A stretch of DNA of 64,000 bases from assembly GCF_023159225.1 (NCBI RefSeq), contig NC_063167.1, positions 7,347,734 through 7,411,733 on the forward strand, written 5' to 3'. The first letter of the stretch is position 1, and each line of letters begins with the position of its first letter. Below are positions 11,733 through 22,140 of the stretch, in pieces. Under the pieces are notes generated by a model, which saw only the letters and a list, made by a program, of their open reading frames with translations, ran no database searches and had not been told where the DNA came from. Source of the stretch: Perognathus longimembris pacificus (lineage: Eukaryota > Chordata > Mammalia > Rodentia > Heteromyidae). Position numbers and translations under genes: made by a program.

Positions 11733-12894
11733 GGGTCTGCGGGCCCCTCCCCGAGCCGCCCGGCAGGCACAGGCCCCCTCGCAGGCCCCCACAGCTGGCC
11801 GGGCTGGTCCAGCCTCGAGGTCCCCAGTCACGCTCTCGCCCAGAGAGCCTGGAATCACCAAGCACCTCTCTGGCAGAGACCCTGCACCTAGGTGCCCGAG
11901 CTGGCGCCTCCCTGTGCTTCTGCATCACCGTGGGCGCAGGCCCCGCCAGCCAGGGCCGGGGTGGAAGGCAGGCTGGGCCCTGGGTATCTTTCCTGCTCCG
12001 CCCAGCTGCTGCCTTAGCCATTCTGGTTGGCCTGGGCCCCTGCGAACAGTGGGGGGCCGCTTTCAGTGAAGTCCATTGCTGAGTTGGGAAATCGGGCTTG
12101 GAGAAAGCCCCCGTGTGCAGGGAGGCCTTCCCTGAACTCCTCCCCCCTCCTCCCCCCCTCCTCCCCCTCCTCCTGCTCCATGGTTCTGGGGCTCAAGCCC
12201 AGGGCCTCCTGCACTCTGGGCCTCTTAGCATTGTCTCTGGCACGTCTGAAGGGAGGCGATGCACCTCCCTTCGCAGTGCCGGGCTTCCCCGTGGCCCGAG
12301 TCCCCTAGAGCCACCACCGGCCAGAAGCACAGAGCACCGCGATCCCACTCGCAGTCTCCACACTCCAGTCCGATCCGGGGTCCCGCCGCGCCCCCCATTC
12401 CCCCACTGGTCCCATTCGCAAACAGCCGTGGTCTCCCCAGCCCTCCTCCCCCCTCCCCCCACTTCTGGGCCTTCTGAGTTCCCAGTTCCTCCCTGGCAGA
12501 CAGCCAAGGCTTAACCTCCATCTCACTCCCCAAGTTAACCAGAGCCGGGCACCCCAGCAAAACTGCTGAGCCCTGGGGCCGTCGGGAGCCAAGGCCACTC
12601 AAAGGTAGGTGACAGGGCGAGCGGCCACGGGGCTGGGAGGGACGGAAGGTCCCCTCTGGTCAGCAGAGCCTGGAGGGCCAGCGTGCTGCCCACTTGGACA
12701 GGCCAGCCCCGGCTCCGGCTGGGGGTCCCTCGTGGGCATGGCCTCTAGGGGCGCTGTCGCTCATCTTCCTCCCCCTCCCTTCCACACGTGGGTGAGCCTC
12801 TCCCACCCCTTCCCCTGTGCCGACCATTGTCTGGGACTCATGGTAGCTTTTGTTTGCATTTCATGTTGGCGGGGGTTGTTATCTTGTGGGTTTT

Positions 12895-13095
12895 GCCAGC
12901 CCTGGGGCTTGAACTTAGGGCCTGGGCACTGTCCTTGGGCTTTTGTTCTCAAGGCCAGTGCTCTACCACTGGAGCTACAGCTCCACTTCTGGTTTTTTAT
13001 GAGTAGTTTATTGAGATAAGAGTCTCACGGGCTTTCCTATTTCCTACCCGGGCTGGCTTTGAACCTTGATCCTCAGATCTCAGCCTCCTGAGCCT
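12895..13095 (-). repeat. 7SL-Geo SINE in CLCN6 3'UTR
   Basis: Reverse copy relative to the transcript (gccagccctggggcttgaac ... gatctcagcctcctgagcc). Confidence 0.85.
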
Positions 13096-13371
13096 GGGCT
13101 GAGGCCCAGTGGGTCTTGTGCTCGCTGCCCCCCTGGGAGGCTCCCGGGGCCCCTGGGGACCTTGCAGCTGGCCGTGCGTCACCTCCTGTTCTCCCCACCT
13201 GCTGGTCTTTGGCCATAATGTTGACGTCTCCGTTTCCAGCCTGTTTGGGCTAGTCCTTCCAACAAAGCTCAGAAATGGAACCTTCTAGCTGGTGTGTTCG
13301 CCTCACTGCTGTTGCTTTTTCTGGCAGCGTTCAGAGCTTGACCACATTGTTCTTGATGCTCTTAAGAAGGG

Positions 13372-13592
13372 CCCAGCCAAGCACTGGGGCTTAGGCCTGT
13401 AATCCCAGCTGAGCTCTGAGGACTGAGCGTCAAAGCCAGCTCAGGCAGAAGAGCACGTGAGACTCCTACCTCTAATGAACCAGTAAAAAGCTGGAAGCAA
13501 AGGTGTGGCTCACGTGGCAGAGCACCAGCCTTGAGTGGAAAAGCCAAGCAAGAGCATGAAGCCCTGAGTTCAAGCCCCAGGGCTCGCCCCCC
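13372..13592 (+). repeat. 7SL-Geo SINE in CLCN6 3'UTR
   Basis: Forward copy (ttaggcctgtaatcccagct ... gccctgagttcaagcccc), about 280 bases from the reverse copy, so the pair can fold on itself. Confidence 0.85.
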
Positions 13593-14265
13593 AACAAAGT
13601 CCCCATTTGTTTGAGCGGCATGCCTGGCCACAGGAGCTTCACACACACATCCCCGGTCTCCTGGGCCCCAAGAGCCCTCGGCGGGGGGGGGGCGGGGGGT
13701 AGGGGCCAGCCTTCCTGTGAGACCACACAGGGAGGTGGGTCCCCCCCTCCCGTCCCTCCCCACCCAGCTCTGTGACCATGTCACATTAGCCCAGAAATAG
13801 ACCCACGCCAGCCCTCCCCATCCCGGCGTCCCGTCCTCCTCCCCCCTGCCCGTCGCTGGAGGCCACGGCTCGTCGCCCGTCTCCCAGTGCTGTCCTGCGG
13901 CCCCCAGCGCTCTGTGTGTGGGTTCTGTGCCTTGAGGGGAGGGGGCTTCTCGTGACTTGTGGCGCTGACGGTTCCAGCCAGAGTGGACGCGTGTCCATGC
14001 GGCGGGCCTGGTGCGGCGTGGCGCTGGCCGCCCCTGAGGGCCGAGCTCGGGGCCCCGGGCGGCCTCCGGGGCCTGGCAGTATTGACCTACAGTGTTGGCC
14101 CCCTGCCCGCTGCCTCTCCCCCACGGCCGCGGCTTCTTTCCGTTTGCACTGTTCGTTTGAATTGTAACGTCGGCTAATTCCGCTGTGTGTGTAAGTCGTA
14201 TTTTTTAATTTGTAAAGTTCTATTTTTATTTGAACTTGGGAGGTTCTCATGGTAGCCATATGTGG

Positions 14266-14271
14266 AATAAA
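14266..14271 (+). terminator. CLCN6: CLCN6 poly(A) signal
   Basis: AATAAA in tggaataaaaggtcc at the end of the AU-rich 3' portion of the UTR; best polyadenylation signal between the stop codon and NPPA. Confidence 0.75.
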
Positions 14272-14454
14272 AGGTCCGCATCTGTCTCCTTCAGCCTCTG
14301 CCTCCCGGTTCTTTCCCCGGGTCCTGATGTGCACCCCACCGCCGTGCTGGGAGGTGACAGGGCCTCGCCCCTCCTGTCTGCCCAGCAGGCCTGTGCCGCC
14401 TCAGGCTCCACTTGCCTGTGGCCATCAGTTGCCTTCGTCAGAACAAATTTAGAA

Positions 14455-14685
14455 AGCCGGTGCTGGTGCTCTCGCCTGTCATCCTAGCTACTCAGGAGGC
14501 TGAGATCTGAGGACTGAAGTTCGAAGCCAGCCTGGGCAGGAAAGTCTGTGAGACTCTTATCTCCAAATTAACCACCAGAAAATCAGAACTGGCACTGTGG
14601 CTCAAAATGCTAGAGCACTAGCCTTGAGCAACAGAGCTGAGAGGTAGCACCCAGGCCCTGAGTTCAAGCCCCACAATTGACAAAA
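14455..14685 (+). repeat. 7SL-Geo SINE
   Basis: Forward, almost full-length copy beginning gccggtgctggtgctc; Geo half ends gttcaagccccacaattg. Confidence 0.85.
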
Positions 14686-14694
14686 ATGTAGGGG

Positions 14695-15010
14695 CCTGGG
14701 TGAAAGTGGCTTCACACCTGCAGTTTGTTACTTGAAAGGCATCTTGGAGAAATGAAGTTTAAAGGAAGCTTCGGCAAAAAGCTGGTGAGACCCTCCCTGT
14801 CTCAACGAACAAGTGTGCGTGGTCATGTCGCTAATCTCAAGTTTTGTAGGAGACGTAAGTACAAGAATTTCCATCTGTGCTCACGCTTGGACAAAAACAC
14901 AAGTTCCTATCCAAAAAGATACCTAAAGCCAAAAGGTGTGGCTCAGGGTAAAACACCTGCCTAGCAAAGGCAAGGCACTGAGTCCAGATCCTAGTGTACC
15001 CCCCAAACAA
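14695..15010 (+). repeat. Old degenerate 7SL + ID dimer
   Basis: Weak 7SL half (gcaaaaagctggtgagacc) and an ID-like 3' part (aaaaggtgtggctcagggta). Extra sequence between the halves. Confidence 0.4.
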
Positions 15011-15357
15011 CCCCAAAATTAAGATTGGGTCTAGCCCTGTGGACCTCAGGCCAGAACCATCAGGTCACACCACTACTTGTTTCTCCTTTGAAATGAACAC
15101 TCGTCTAGTCAGCTTCCTTCCTGCAGAATTCCCTCTTCCTACTGTGGGCAGCTTCCCAGAGCCAACCACAGGGCGAGAAGCTACTTGCTTTCCTGACAGG
15201 TTTGATGTTTCCTGACCGGGTGTGATGTGCCCATCCACCCAGCAGCTGGGTGCCTCCCCGTCCCTGCACACGGGGGTGTGGCCTGCCAGCACTGCCACTC
15301 CCAGTCCAACATTCTCCCCAGGGCTGGATAATGGCCATGGGGGGTGGGGGGGGGACC

Positions 15358-15548
15358 CACAAGGTGGCTCACACATGTAATCAGCTGAGATTTGAGGATC
15401 TTGTTTTGAAACCAGCTCAAGCAGGAAAGTCCTTGAGACTCTCCTCTCCAATTAACCACCAAAAAGCCAGACGTGGAGCCGGAGCCCCGGCCTTGAGTGA
15501 AAAAAGCTAAGGAGCAGCACTCAGGCCCTAAATTCAAGCACTGGTGTG
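15358..15548 (+). repeat. 7SL-Geo SINE, truncated
   Basis: Forward copy with an internal deletion in the Geo A-box region (gtggagccggagccccggcc). Confidence 0.75.
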
Positions 15549-16153
15549 GACATACACACATGCACACACACATACACACAGGCTCAGCACAATACCCTTT
15601 TCAGAAGTAAGTAAGCCATGCAGTCGAATCCACAGCTGGGCACCAGGGCCCTGCAAAGGGAGAGACCGTGACTCTCTCGATGGGTCTGGCTTGATCCACA
15701 GCACCCCAAAACAAATGAATAGCTGCCCTGCCCATGGGGGTTGTGAAAGACCCATGAGCCGGCAACTTCTCAGCCCAGCAAACCTTTCTTCATCTTGCTC
15801 GGCCGTGAAGCCCAGGCATCCTTCACTGAGCAGACCCGGAGGTTCCAGAGGTCGCGGTGAGCGGGTGCCCGCACTTGGGGAGGGTGCCCCTCAGCCCACC
15901 ATACTGGTAGCCCAAAGTCATCTAAGTCAGTAGCTGTTGGCAGGAAGAGAGTTTTTTCTCCAGTAAGCAAGGACCGTACGTGTTGCCATCTGGAGGAAAC
16001 TAAATGCTCTTTGGGACCCCGGAGCCCTCTGTGGTTTAGGTTGGGTGAAAGCAGGTTGAGAACTGGAGCTTGAGACCCCCCATCCCCCCCTGCTCCAACC
16101 AAGAAGAGAAAGGGAGGAAGAAATGATGGGAAGAAAGAAACTTGAGGGGGACC

Positions 16154-16255
16154 AAATGTGATCGCGCACAACTATTACCCCAGCACTCGGGAGGATTAGG
16201 AGTTCTAGGCCAGGCTGGGCTACACAGCAAGACCTTGTCTCAAGGAAAGAAGGAA
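16154..16255 (+). repeat. B1-like monomer
   Basis: Forward 7SL-type monomer: ttaccccagcactcgggagg; gggctacacagcaagacctt, ending ctcaaggaaag. Confidence 0.7.
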
Positions 16256-16377
16256 AGGGAGAGAAACTAGCAGTCTTTTACTCTCTGAAAAAGGATATGT
16301 GGCTTTGATTGTCTTCCCCCCAGGAAGGAAAGAAATCACACCAAATCAGGCCTTTGGCTCTGTCCGTGGTGCTGAAG

Positions 16378-16383
16378 TTTAAT
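16378..16383 (-). terminator. NPPA: NPPA poly(A) signal (ATTAAA)
   Basis: On the minus strand gaattaaacttcagcacc aligns with the known end of mammalian NPPA mRNA, where the signal is AATAAA; an extra T makes it ATTAAA here. Transcript end expected near 16355-16365. Confidence 0.75.
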
Positions 16384-16622
16384 TCACTTTCCAAACGTTT
16401 TCAGTAACAGGTGAGGGAGCTACCTTAATGCATGGGGGTGGGAGACGGGGGTGGGAAGCCACAATGAAACCCCTTTCTCCATATTGAGCATAGAACGACG
16501 GTGCTGATGAGAAGCTGCGGCCTCTTTGGGGTTCATACGGAGCTGAGGCCGGGCTGTGAGGGGCGCCAGGGCTGTGGGTCTTGCCGGCGGCCCCGGTCTG
16601 GCCGCCTTTGTCTCTCTGGCTG

Positions 16623-18067
16623 TTATCTTCGATACTACAAAGAGAAAGCCATACTTGGTGACTTTATCCTATTGGAGGGGTCGGCTTCCTTAGGCTGCAC
16701 TACAGCCAGCTACTTCCCCCAGCCCCGAATCCAGCCCGCGGACCCTCAGTTTCCTAAGCTGGGAGAGGAGTTACTTCTTAGTGCTGAAGAGGGAAGTCTT
16801 TGTGCATTTCATTTCCATCTGCCAGGATCTTGAATTGAAAGAAGCATGGACTACCAGTCAGCAAAGCAAAAGTGACTTAAACCCTGCATTTTAAACACCC
16901 ACTAAGGGCACTCTTTTTTTCTTCCTTCCTTGCTTGCTTATTTGCATTCTCCACCCCCCCCCACACACACACACACTCTTTCTTTTTTGTGCCAATCCTG
17001 AGGCTTGAGCTCAAGGCCAAGGCATTGTCCTGAGCTTTCTTTTTCTTTTTTGCTTGAGTCCAGCACTCTGTCACTTGAGCCGCAGCTCCACTTCTGGCTT
17101 TTTGCTCGTTAATTGGAGATAAGAATCTCACGGACTTTCCTGCCCAAGTTGGCTTCAAACTTCAATCCTCACATTTCAGCCTCCTAGAAGTAGCTATGAT
17201 TGCAGGTAGGAGCCACCAGCCCTGGCTGCAATATCTTTGCCTGCTTTCTTTCTTTCTTTCTCTCTCTTCTTTCTTTTTCTCCTCTCTCTCTCTCTCATTT
17301 TATGTCATATTTCTCAGCAGGCTAGAGCTGAGGATGGTGGAATTATCCTAGGATCTGGGGGACAGCATCAAGCTTCTATGCTGAACCCTTTCTTGAGAAG
17401 ACCCCACCCCCACCCCCACCCCCTGGCAAAGTCAGATTCTCCACAAACCCACAATTTTCTCCCTCCCGTGCCCCTCCCCCTCCCCTTACCCGGAAGTTGT
17501 TGCAGCCCAGCCCGCTCTGGGCCCCGATCCTGTCGATCCGGCCTCCGAAGCAGCTGGATCTCCGCAGGCTCCGCGGGGCCGTCAGCAGTGCCCTCAGCTT
17601 GCTCTTCAGGAGGGCAGAGCGATCGGAGGAGTCCCAGGGGCTCCGCCCAAGAGCACCCCCGTCTCTCTGCACTGGGCCCACCTCCCCGGTCCAGGGAGGG
17701 ACCTCGGGGAGCGTGCTGAGCGCGGCCCCCACTTCTTCATTCTGCTCGCTGAGGACTTGTGGGGCCGCAGCCTCCTCTTCCAACGGCATTTTCTCCTCCA
17801 GCTGGTCCAGTAAATTCTTTTTTAAAAAGAAAAAGAATACAGGCAAAGGAAGAGACCTCATTGATCTGGAGGAGACGGAGAGGAAGAGACCCAGAACCAG
17901 GACCAGGACCCGATTGCTGCCAGGGTGTCCCCCCTTTCTGGCCCTACCTTGAACTCCATCAGATCTGCGCTGGGCACGGTATTGTACACAGGGTTGGCGC
18001 CTGATTGTGGAAGCTGAAGGACCAGGAAGAGGAGGAGGCTCACGGTGATGGTGGAGAAGGAGCCCAT
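16623..18067 (-). CDS. NPPA: NPPA, prepro-atrial natriuretic peptide (complete)
   Basis: Cardiac hormone precursor; the mature peptide activates the guanylyl cyclase receptor NPR1, causing natriuresis and vasodilation. Exons: 17948-18067 (40 codons), 17490-17816 (109 codons) and 16623-16634 (Tyr-Arg-Arg-stop), total 152 aa, the usual rodent length. Residues 1-24 are a signal peptide ([20 protein letters not shown] start, cleavage near SGA/NPVYN). The corin site is TAPR/SLRR at 122/123. The ring is Cys129 to Cys145 with [10 protein letters not shown], Ile at the position that is Met in human. The last codons TAT CGA AGA TAA give the Arg-Arg extension known from mouse and rat, where human stops after Tyr. 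Oddity: mature residue 25 is Asn (AAC) instead of the usual Ser. Introns are 131 and 855 bases, GT-AG. The next gene upstream, NPPB, has the same orientation. Confidence 0.98.
16989..17229 (-). repeat. 7SL-Geo SINE in NPPA intron 2
   Basis: Lies on the minus strand, so it is sense-oriented with NPPA transcription; gaacatg-free, near full-length copy ending at the CT-rich tract 17240-17300. Confidence 0.8.
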
Positions 18068-18149
18068 GCTGGCTTCGATCGGGGAGCCGTCTGGCGCTGG
18101 CTGCCTCTTCTCGCGTCTCTCTGCTTTCTCTCGCTCTGTGTCTTTGCCC

Positions 18150-18310
18150 GTCACTGTCCCCAGCTGCCCAGTGTCTCCGTTTTTATAGCCCCCCAGCTCT
18201 CCGAGAGCGCCCGAGTGCTCGAACCCTCCCCATTCTGTCACTTGCGGCGATAAAGCCCGCCAAGTGAGAGCCAGTAGATGTCCTTTTAAAGTTATCAGTC
18301 CAGCAGAGCC
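18150..18310 (-). promoter_or_regulatory. NPPA: NPPA proximal promoter
   Basis: On the minus strand TATAAAAA at 18180-18187 predicts a start near 18150-18158. Upstream are an NKX2-5/T-box type CACTTG/CAAGTG pair at 18239-18244 and 18261-18266, a CArG-like CCTTTTAAAG at 18282-18291 and a GATA site (TGATAA, 18292-18297). The arrangement, GATA with CArG next to it and NKE closer to the TATA, matches the well-studied rodent ANF promoter. Confidence 0.85.
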
Positions 18311-18562
18311 TGCCCCAGCCCCTCTGCCTTGAGCAGCCCCCCTGGACCCTCGGTGGCAAGAGCCACATTCTTGCTGATGTCTCTCAAGAGGCCCCCACTT
18401 CAAAGGTGTGAGCAGAGCAAAAAAGAGTCCTTGATTATCAGCCCACCGGGCCCTCGGGATTCTTTCTCCTTGGCAACGGGCGACCCACGCAGGGAGGCAG
18501 AGGGTGACTGCTGGCCGGCGCCCAGCTCCCCCAGTCTGATTGCGGCTCAGCTGTCAGGGGTT

Positions 18563-18572
18563 CCAAATAAGG
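18563..18572 (-). promoter_or_regulatory. NPPA: Distal CArG box / SRE of NPPA
   Basis: Perfect CC(A/T)6GG (CCAAATAAGG) roughly 410 bases upstream of the predicted start, the place of the distal serum response element known in rat Nppa. Confidence 0.7.
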
Positions 18573-19026
18573 GCGGGGAGAGGAGGAAACGGCAGGAAGC
18601 CCGCGAGGGAGCGTGCCGTGCTCCAGCTGGCTTCACACCTGATTCATCAGCCTCGTGGGAGGACCTCGGCCCCAGACAGACGCCCTCAAATGCCTGGCCA
18701 CCCTGTGCTGACCCCAGGTCAGGTGCAAGGCCCTCATCTCTGAGAGCATGAAGTCAGCCACTGGTGAGGAGCCCAGGAATGCAGCTCCCAAATAGAAACG
18801 GCAAGGAAAGTGCTTCTCAGAGCTCTTCCGGCCTCCCCTGCCCCTCCACGCCCCCCAAAGTGCTGAGGAGATGGGCGGGGCCCAAGCAGCCATTGTTATC
18901 TCTTGGCCTGCATGCCTAACAGCCCTGATAGAGGCAGGGAAGCAGGGAGGGGACAGGAGGCACGCACAGTTTACCTTAATGTCTGTGTGTGTGTGTCACG
19001 CGCGCCCCTGCCCCCCCCCCCCCCCC

Positions 19027-19256
19027 GCCAGTCCTGGGGCTTGAACTTTGAACTCAGGGCCTCACACTCTCACTTGGCTTTTTTGCTCGGCACTTCCACC
19101 ACTTGAGCCACAGCTCCACTTCCAGCTTTTCGATGGTTAATTCGAGTTAAAGAGTATCACGGGCTTTCCTGCCTGGGCTGGCTTTGAACAGAGATCCTCA
19201 GATCTCAGCTTCCTTAGTAGCTAGGATGACAGGGATGAACCACCGGTACCTGACCA
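19027..19256 (-). repeat. 7SL-Geo SINE
   Basis: Reverse copy following a C-homopolymer; ends ggtacctgacc. Confidence 0.85.
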
Positions 19257-19266
19257 CATTATTTTT

Positions 19267-19458
19267 TGCCACTCCTGGGGACTGAACTCAGGGCCTGGGC
19301 ACTGTCCCTGGCTTCTTTTTGCTCAAGGCTAACACTCTGCCACTTGAGCCACAGCGCCACTTCTGGCCATTTTCTATATATGTGGGGCTGGAGAATGGAA
19401 CCCAGGGCTTCATGTATACGAGGGGAGCACTCTACCACTAGGCCATATTCTCAGCCCC
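19267..19458 (-). repeat. IDL-Geo SINE, tandem copy 1
   Basis: First of three same-orientation copies separated only by an agatgtatat-containing spacer. Confidence 0.9.
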
Positions 19459-19502
19459 CAGATGTATATATATATATATTTTATTTTTTTTATTTTTTTT
19501 TT

Positions 19503-19697
19503 TGCCAGTCCTGGGCCTTGGACTCAGGGCCTGAGCACTGTCCCTGGCTTCTTTTTGCTCAAGGCTAGCACTCTGCCACCTGAGCCACAGCGCCACTTCT
19601 GGCCGTTTTCCATATATGTGGTGCTGGGGAATTGAACTGAGGGCTTCATGTATACGAGGCAAGCGCTCTACCACTAGGCCATATCCCCAGCCCCCAG
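19503..19697 (-). repeat. IDL-Geo SINE, tandem copy 2
   Basis: Begins gccagtcctgggccttgg, ends ccatatccccagccccc, followed by cagatgtatattctt. Confidence 0.9.
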
Positions 19698-19725
19698 ATG
19701 TATATTCTTTTTTTTTTTTTCTTTT

Positions 19726-19919
19726 GGCCAGTCCTGGGGCTTGGACTCAGGGCCTGAGCACTGTCCCTGGCTTCTTTTTGCTCAAGGCTAGCACTCTGCC
19801 ACTTGAGCCACAGTGCCACTTCTGGCCGTTTTCTGTATATGTGGTGCTGGGGAATCGAACCGAGGGCTTCATGTATACGAGGCAAGCGCTCTTGCCACTA
19901 GGCCATATCCCCAGCCCCC
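19726..19919 (-). repeat. IDL-Geo SINE, tandem copy 3
   Basis: Very similar to copy 2; followed by cagatgtatattctt and then unique DNA. Confidence 0.9.
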
Positions 19920-20311
19920 AGATGTATATTCTTAACCCTCTCCATGCATACTACTACCTCTGTGCCCTGTGGTGCACCCTCGTTTAGAAACGCCATCTCT
20001 TAGATGCTGCCCCCTGCCCTGCACCTGTAGCTCTGCATTCTGGACAAGTCTGTGTGTGTTTGTCTCTCCTTTGAATCTCCAGAAAAGTCCTACATCTACT
20101 CTCCATGATCTGCTTCCACACCAGCCCCATGGTAATCTAGGCTGGGAAGGCTCAGATGTGTGCTGAAAGGCTATTTATTTGATCCTGGCTAGCTCTGCTT
20201 CTCAATGGGCTGGCCCTGTTTACCAGCTGGAGAACACGTGACACATAGCCACAGGCAGAAAACCGGGCTGTCAGAAAAGCTGTCCTGGGGGAGATATGCT
20301 AAGATGGAAGG

Positions 20312-20522
20312 AAGCTGGGCCCTGCTGGTTCATGCTTGAAATTCTAGCTACCCAGGAGGCTAAGATCACAGTTCAAAGCCAGCCCAGGCAAGAAAGTTCA
20401 CGAGAGTCTTAGCTCCAATCAACCACCAAATTGCCAGAAAGTGGAGCTGGGGTCCAAGTGGTAGAGTGCCAAAATCTCAAGGACAGTACCCAGGCCTTGA
20501 GTTCAAGCCTCAGGACCGGTGT
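20312..20522 (+). repeat. 7SL-Geo SINE
   Basis: Forward copy; the 3' end runs into the CA repeat at 20530. Confidence 0.8.
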
Positions 20523-20528
20523 GCATGT

Positions 20529-20529
<1 letters not shown>

Positions 20530-20569
<40 letters not shown>
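20530..20569. repeat. (CA)n microsatellite
   Basis: About 20 CA units at the tail of a forward SINE. Confidence 0.95.
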
Positions 20570-20571
<2 letters not shown>

Positions 20572-21020
20572 GAGGAAAAGAGAGCCCTCATCAAGCTTAG
20601 CCAAACTGAACTGGGAATCAGAAATTGATGAATTCTAAGTAGGAACTATGGGGCCCCAACTCCATCCTAGCGGATGAGCCTCTGGGATGTGCGCACAGCT
20701 TAATTGTCAGCTTCAGGGTTATTATTAGCCGAGATGATTGGGCTTGCAGCTCGCCGGGGCCACTGAGCTCCTCGCTGCGTGCGTGCGTCACACAAGCTGT
20801 CTCCTGGAGATGGCCTTTGGGACCTGCCTTTGATGCAAAGACTTCCTTCCGGAAAGGCATGGGCCAGGCGGCCACCGGCTGGGGCTCAGCGCTGCCCGGT
20901 CCTAACCCGCATCTGAAGTCCACAGGTGGTGCCCTGGCAGGGCGGAAGCCCCACCCAAGTTTCCAGAAACACGATCCCAGAACCCACCCCACTTTCTCTT
21001 ATTAATTAAAGTCAACTTTG

Positions 21021-21231
21021 AGCCGGGTGCCAGTGGCTCACACTGGTAATCCTAGCTACTTCAGGAGGCTGAGATCTGAGAACCGCAATTGGAAGCAAGC
21101 TAGGGCAGACAAATCGAAGCTAATTGGAGAATCTTCAATTACCCAGCAAAATGCCCAACTAGAGGTTTTGCTCAAGCAGTAGAGCACCAGTTGTGAGCAA
21201 GCAAACCAAGCAAGTTCAAACCCTGGCACAG

Positions 21232-21232
<1 letters not shown>
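21021..21232 (+). repeat. 7SL-Geo SINE
   Basis: Forward copy (gccgggtgccagtggctcac) with an internally duplicated taattggagaatcttcaatt region; CA repeat tail. Confidence 0.8.

Positions 21233-21269
<37 letters not shown>
21233..21269. repeat. (CA)n microsatellite
   Basis: About 18 CA units at the tail of the preceding SINE. Confidence 0.95.
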
Positions 21270-21271
<2 letters not shown>

Positions 21272-22049
21272 TCAAGGATCATCAGTGGGTCTTCCTCCTT
21301 AGCCTCCTCTGCCCCCCCCTCCACTCCCCCCCCTCCTTCTCAAGTGTCCCCTGCTGTGCTTTGCTGCTGGGGACCTCACAGGAATGACTAGTGAACTAGT
21401 GCCCTTCTGGGCCGGAAGCCTTCCCGGAGTGGGAAGTGCAGGGCCAGGGGTGGGAGCCAGCGTTGGGGGGGGGGCAGGGTGACGTGGTACCAGCCTGGGT
21501 GGTCCAGCCCAGGAGGACTGGAGGCCTGAGTCACGAAGGGAGGGGAGGCCCGGAGAAGTTTAATCACTCGGGAGTGGCTTTGTTTAGGTTTTCTTGTGCC
21601 TGAGACAGAAACGCCAGGAGCAATGGTTTCTTTTGGAGACCATCCCAGGAAATGTCAGGGTGAGTGGAGAAGGGGATACAGGGCAAGGAGAAATGAGGGG
21701 CTGCCGTGGGCACCCCAGGAGGGGGAAGCCAGGGCCACCGGTGACCCCGGGCACCTGGGACATTCACACCCGCTCCTGCCAGGTGCTGGGTGGTGTCGGC
21801 CCCCACCCAGCACTTCCGGCCTGCTAGGGGAGGGCGTGTGGACAGGTGAGCAGGCCCCAGACCAAGGCTGGGGGCACTGAAGACGTGAGGTGAGAGCCCA
21901 CAAACCCGGCAATGTCCAAGACAGGAGAGCGGGGAGCAGGAGAGCAGAAACCCGAGTTCGAGAACAGCTAGGAAGCCAAGGACTGCTGTCTCTCCCTGTA
22001 GTGGCAGCTACGAGACGCATCTCTGATTAACCGGCAAACAAAAGCTCAA

Positions 22050-22140
22050 CGTGGAGGTGCACCTCAAGTGGTAGAGCTCCAGCCTTGAAGGAAAAAGCTG
22101 AGGGAGAGCACACAGGCCCTGAGTTCAAGTCCCATTCAAG
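22050..22140 (+). repeat. Geo SINE fragment
   Basis: Forward Geo half (acctcaagtggtagagctcc ... ccctgagttcaagtccc); a weak 7SL-like left part may precede it from about 21955. Confidence 0.6.

Larger units (their letters stand above)
11733..14290 (+). other. CLCN6: CLCN6 3'UTR
   Basis: Follows the TGA at 11730. A canonical AATAAA sits at 14266-14271 after an AU-rich stretch (14190-14235), giving a predicted poly(A) site near 14290 and a 3'UTR of about 2.55 kb, consistent with the long CLCN6 3'UTR of other mammals. Contains two 7SL-Geo SINEs in opposite orientation. Confidence 0.8.
14291..16354. other. CLCN6-NPPA intergenic region
   Basis: The two genes converge here. Besides SINEs at 14455-14685, 14695-15010, 15358-15548 and 16154-16255 the DNA is unique; no ORF or RNA gene recognised. 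Confidence 0.7.
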
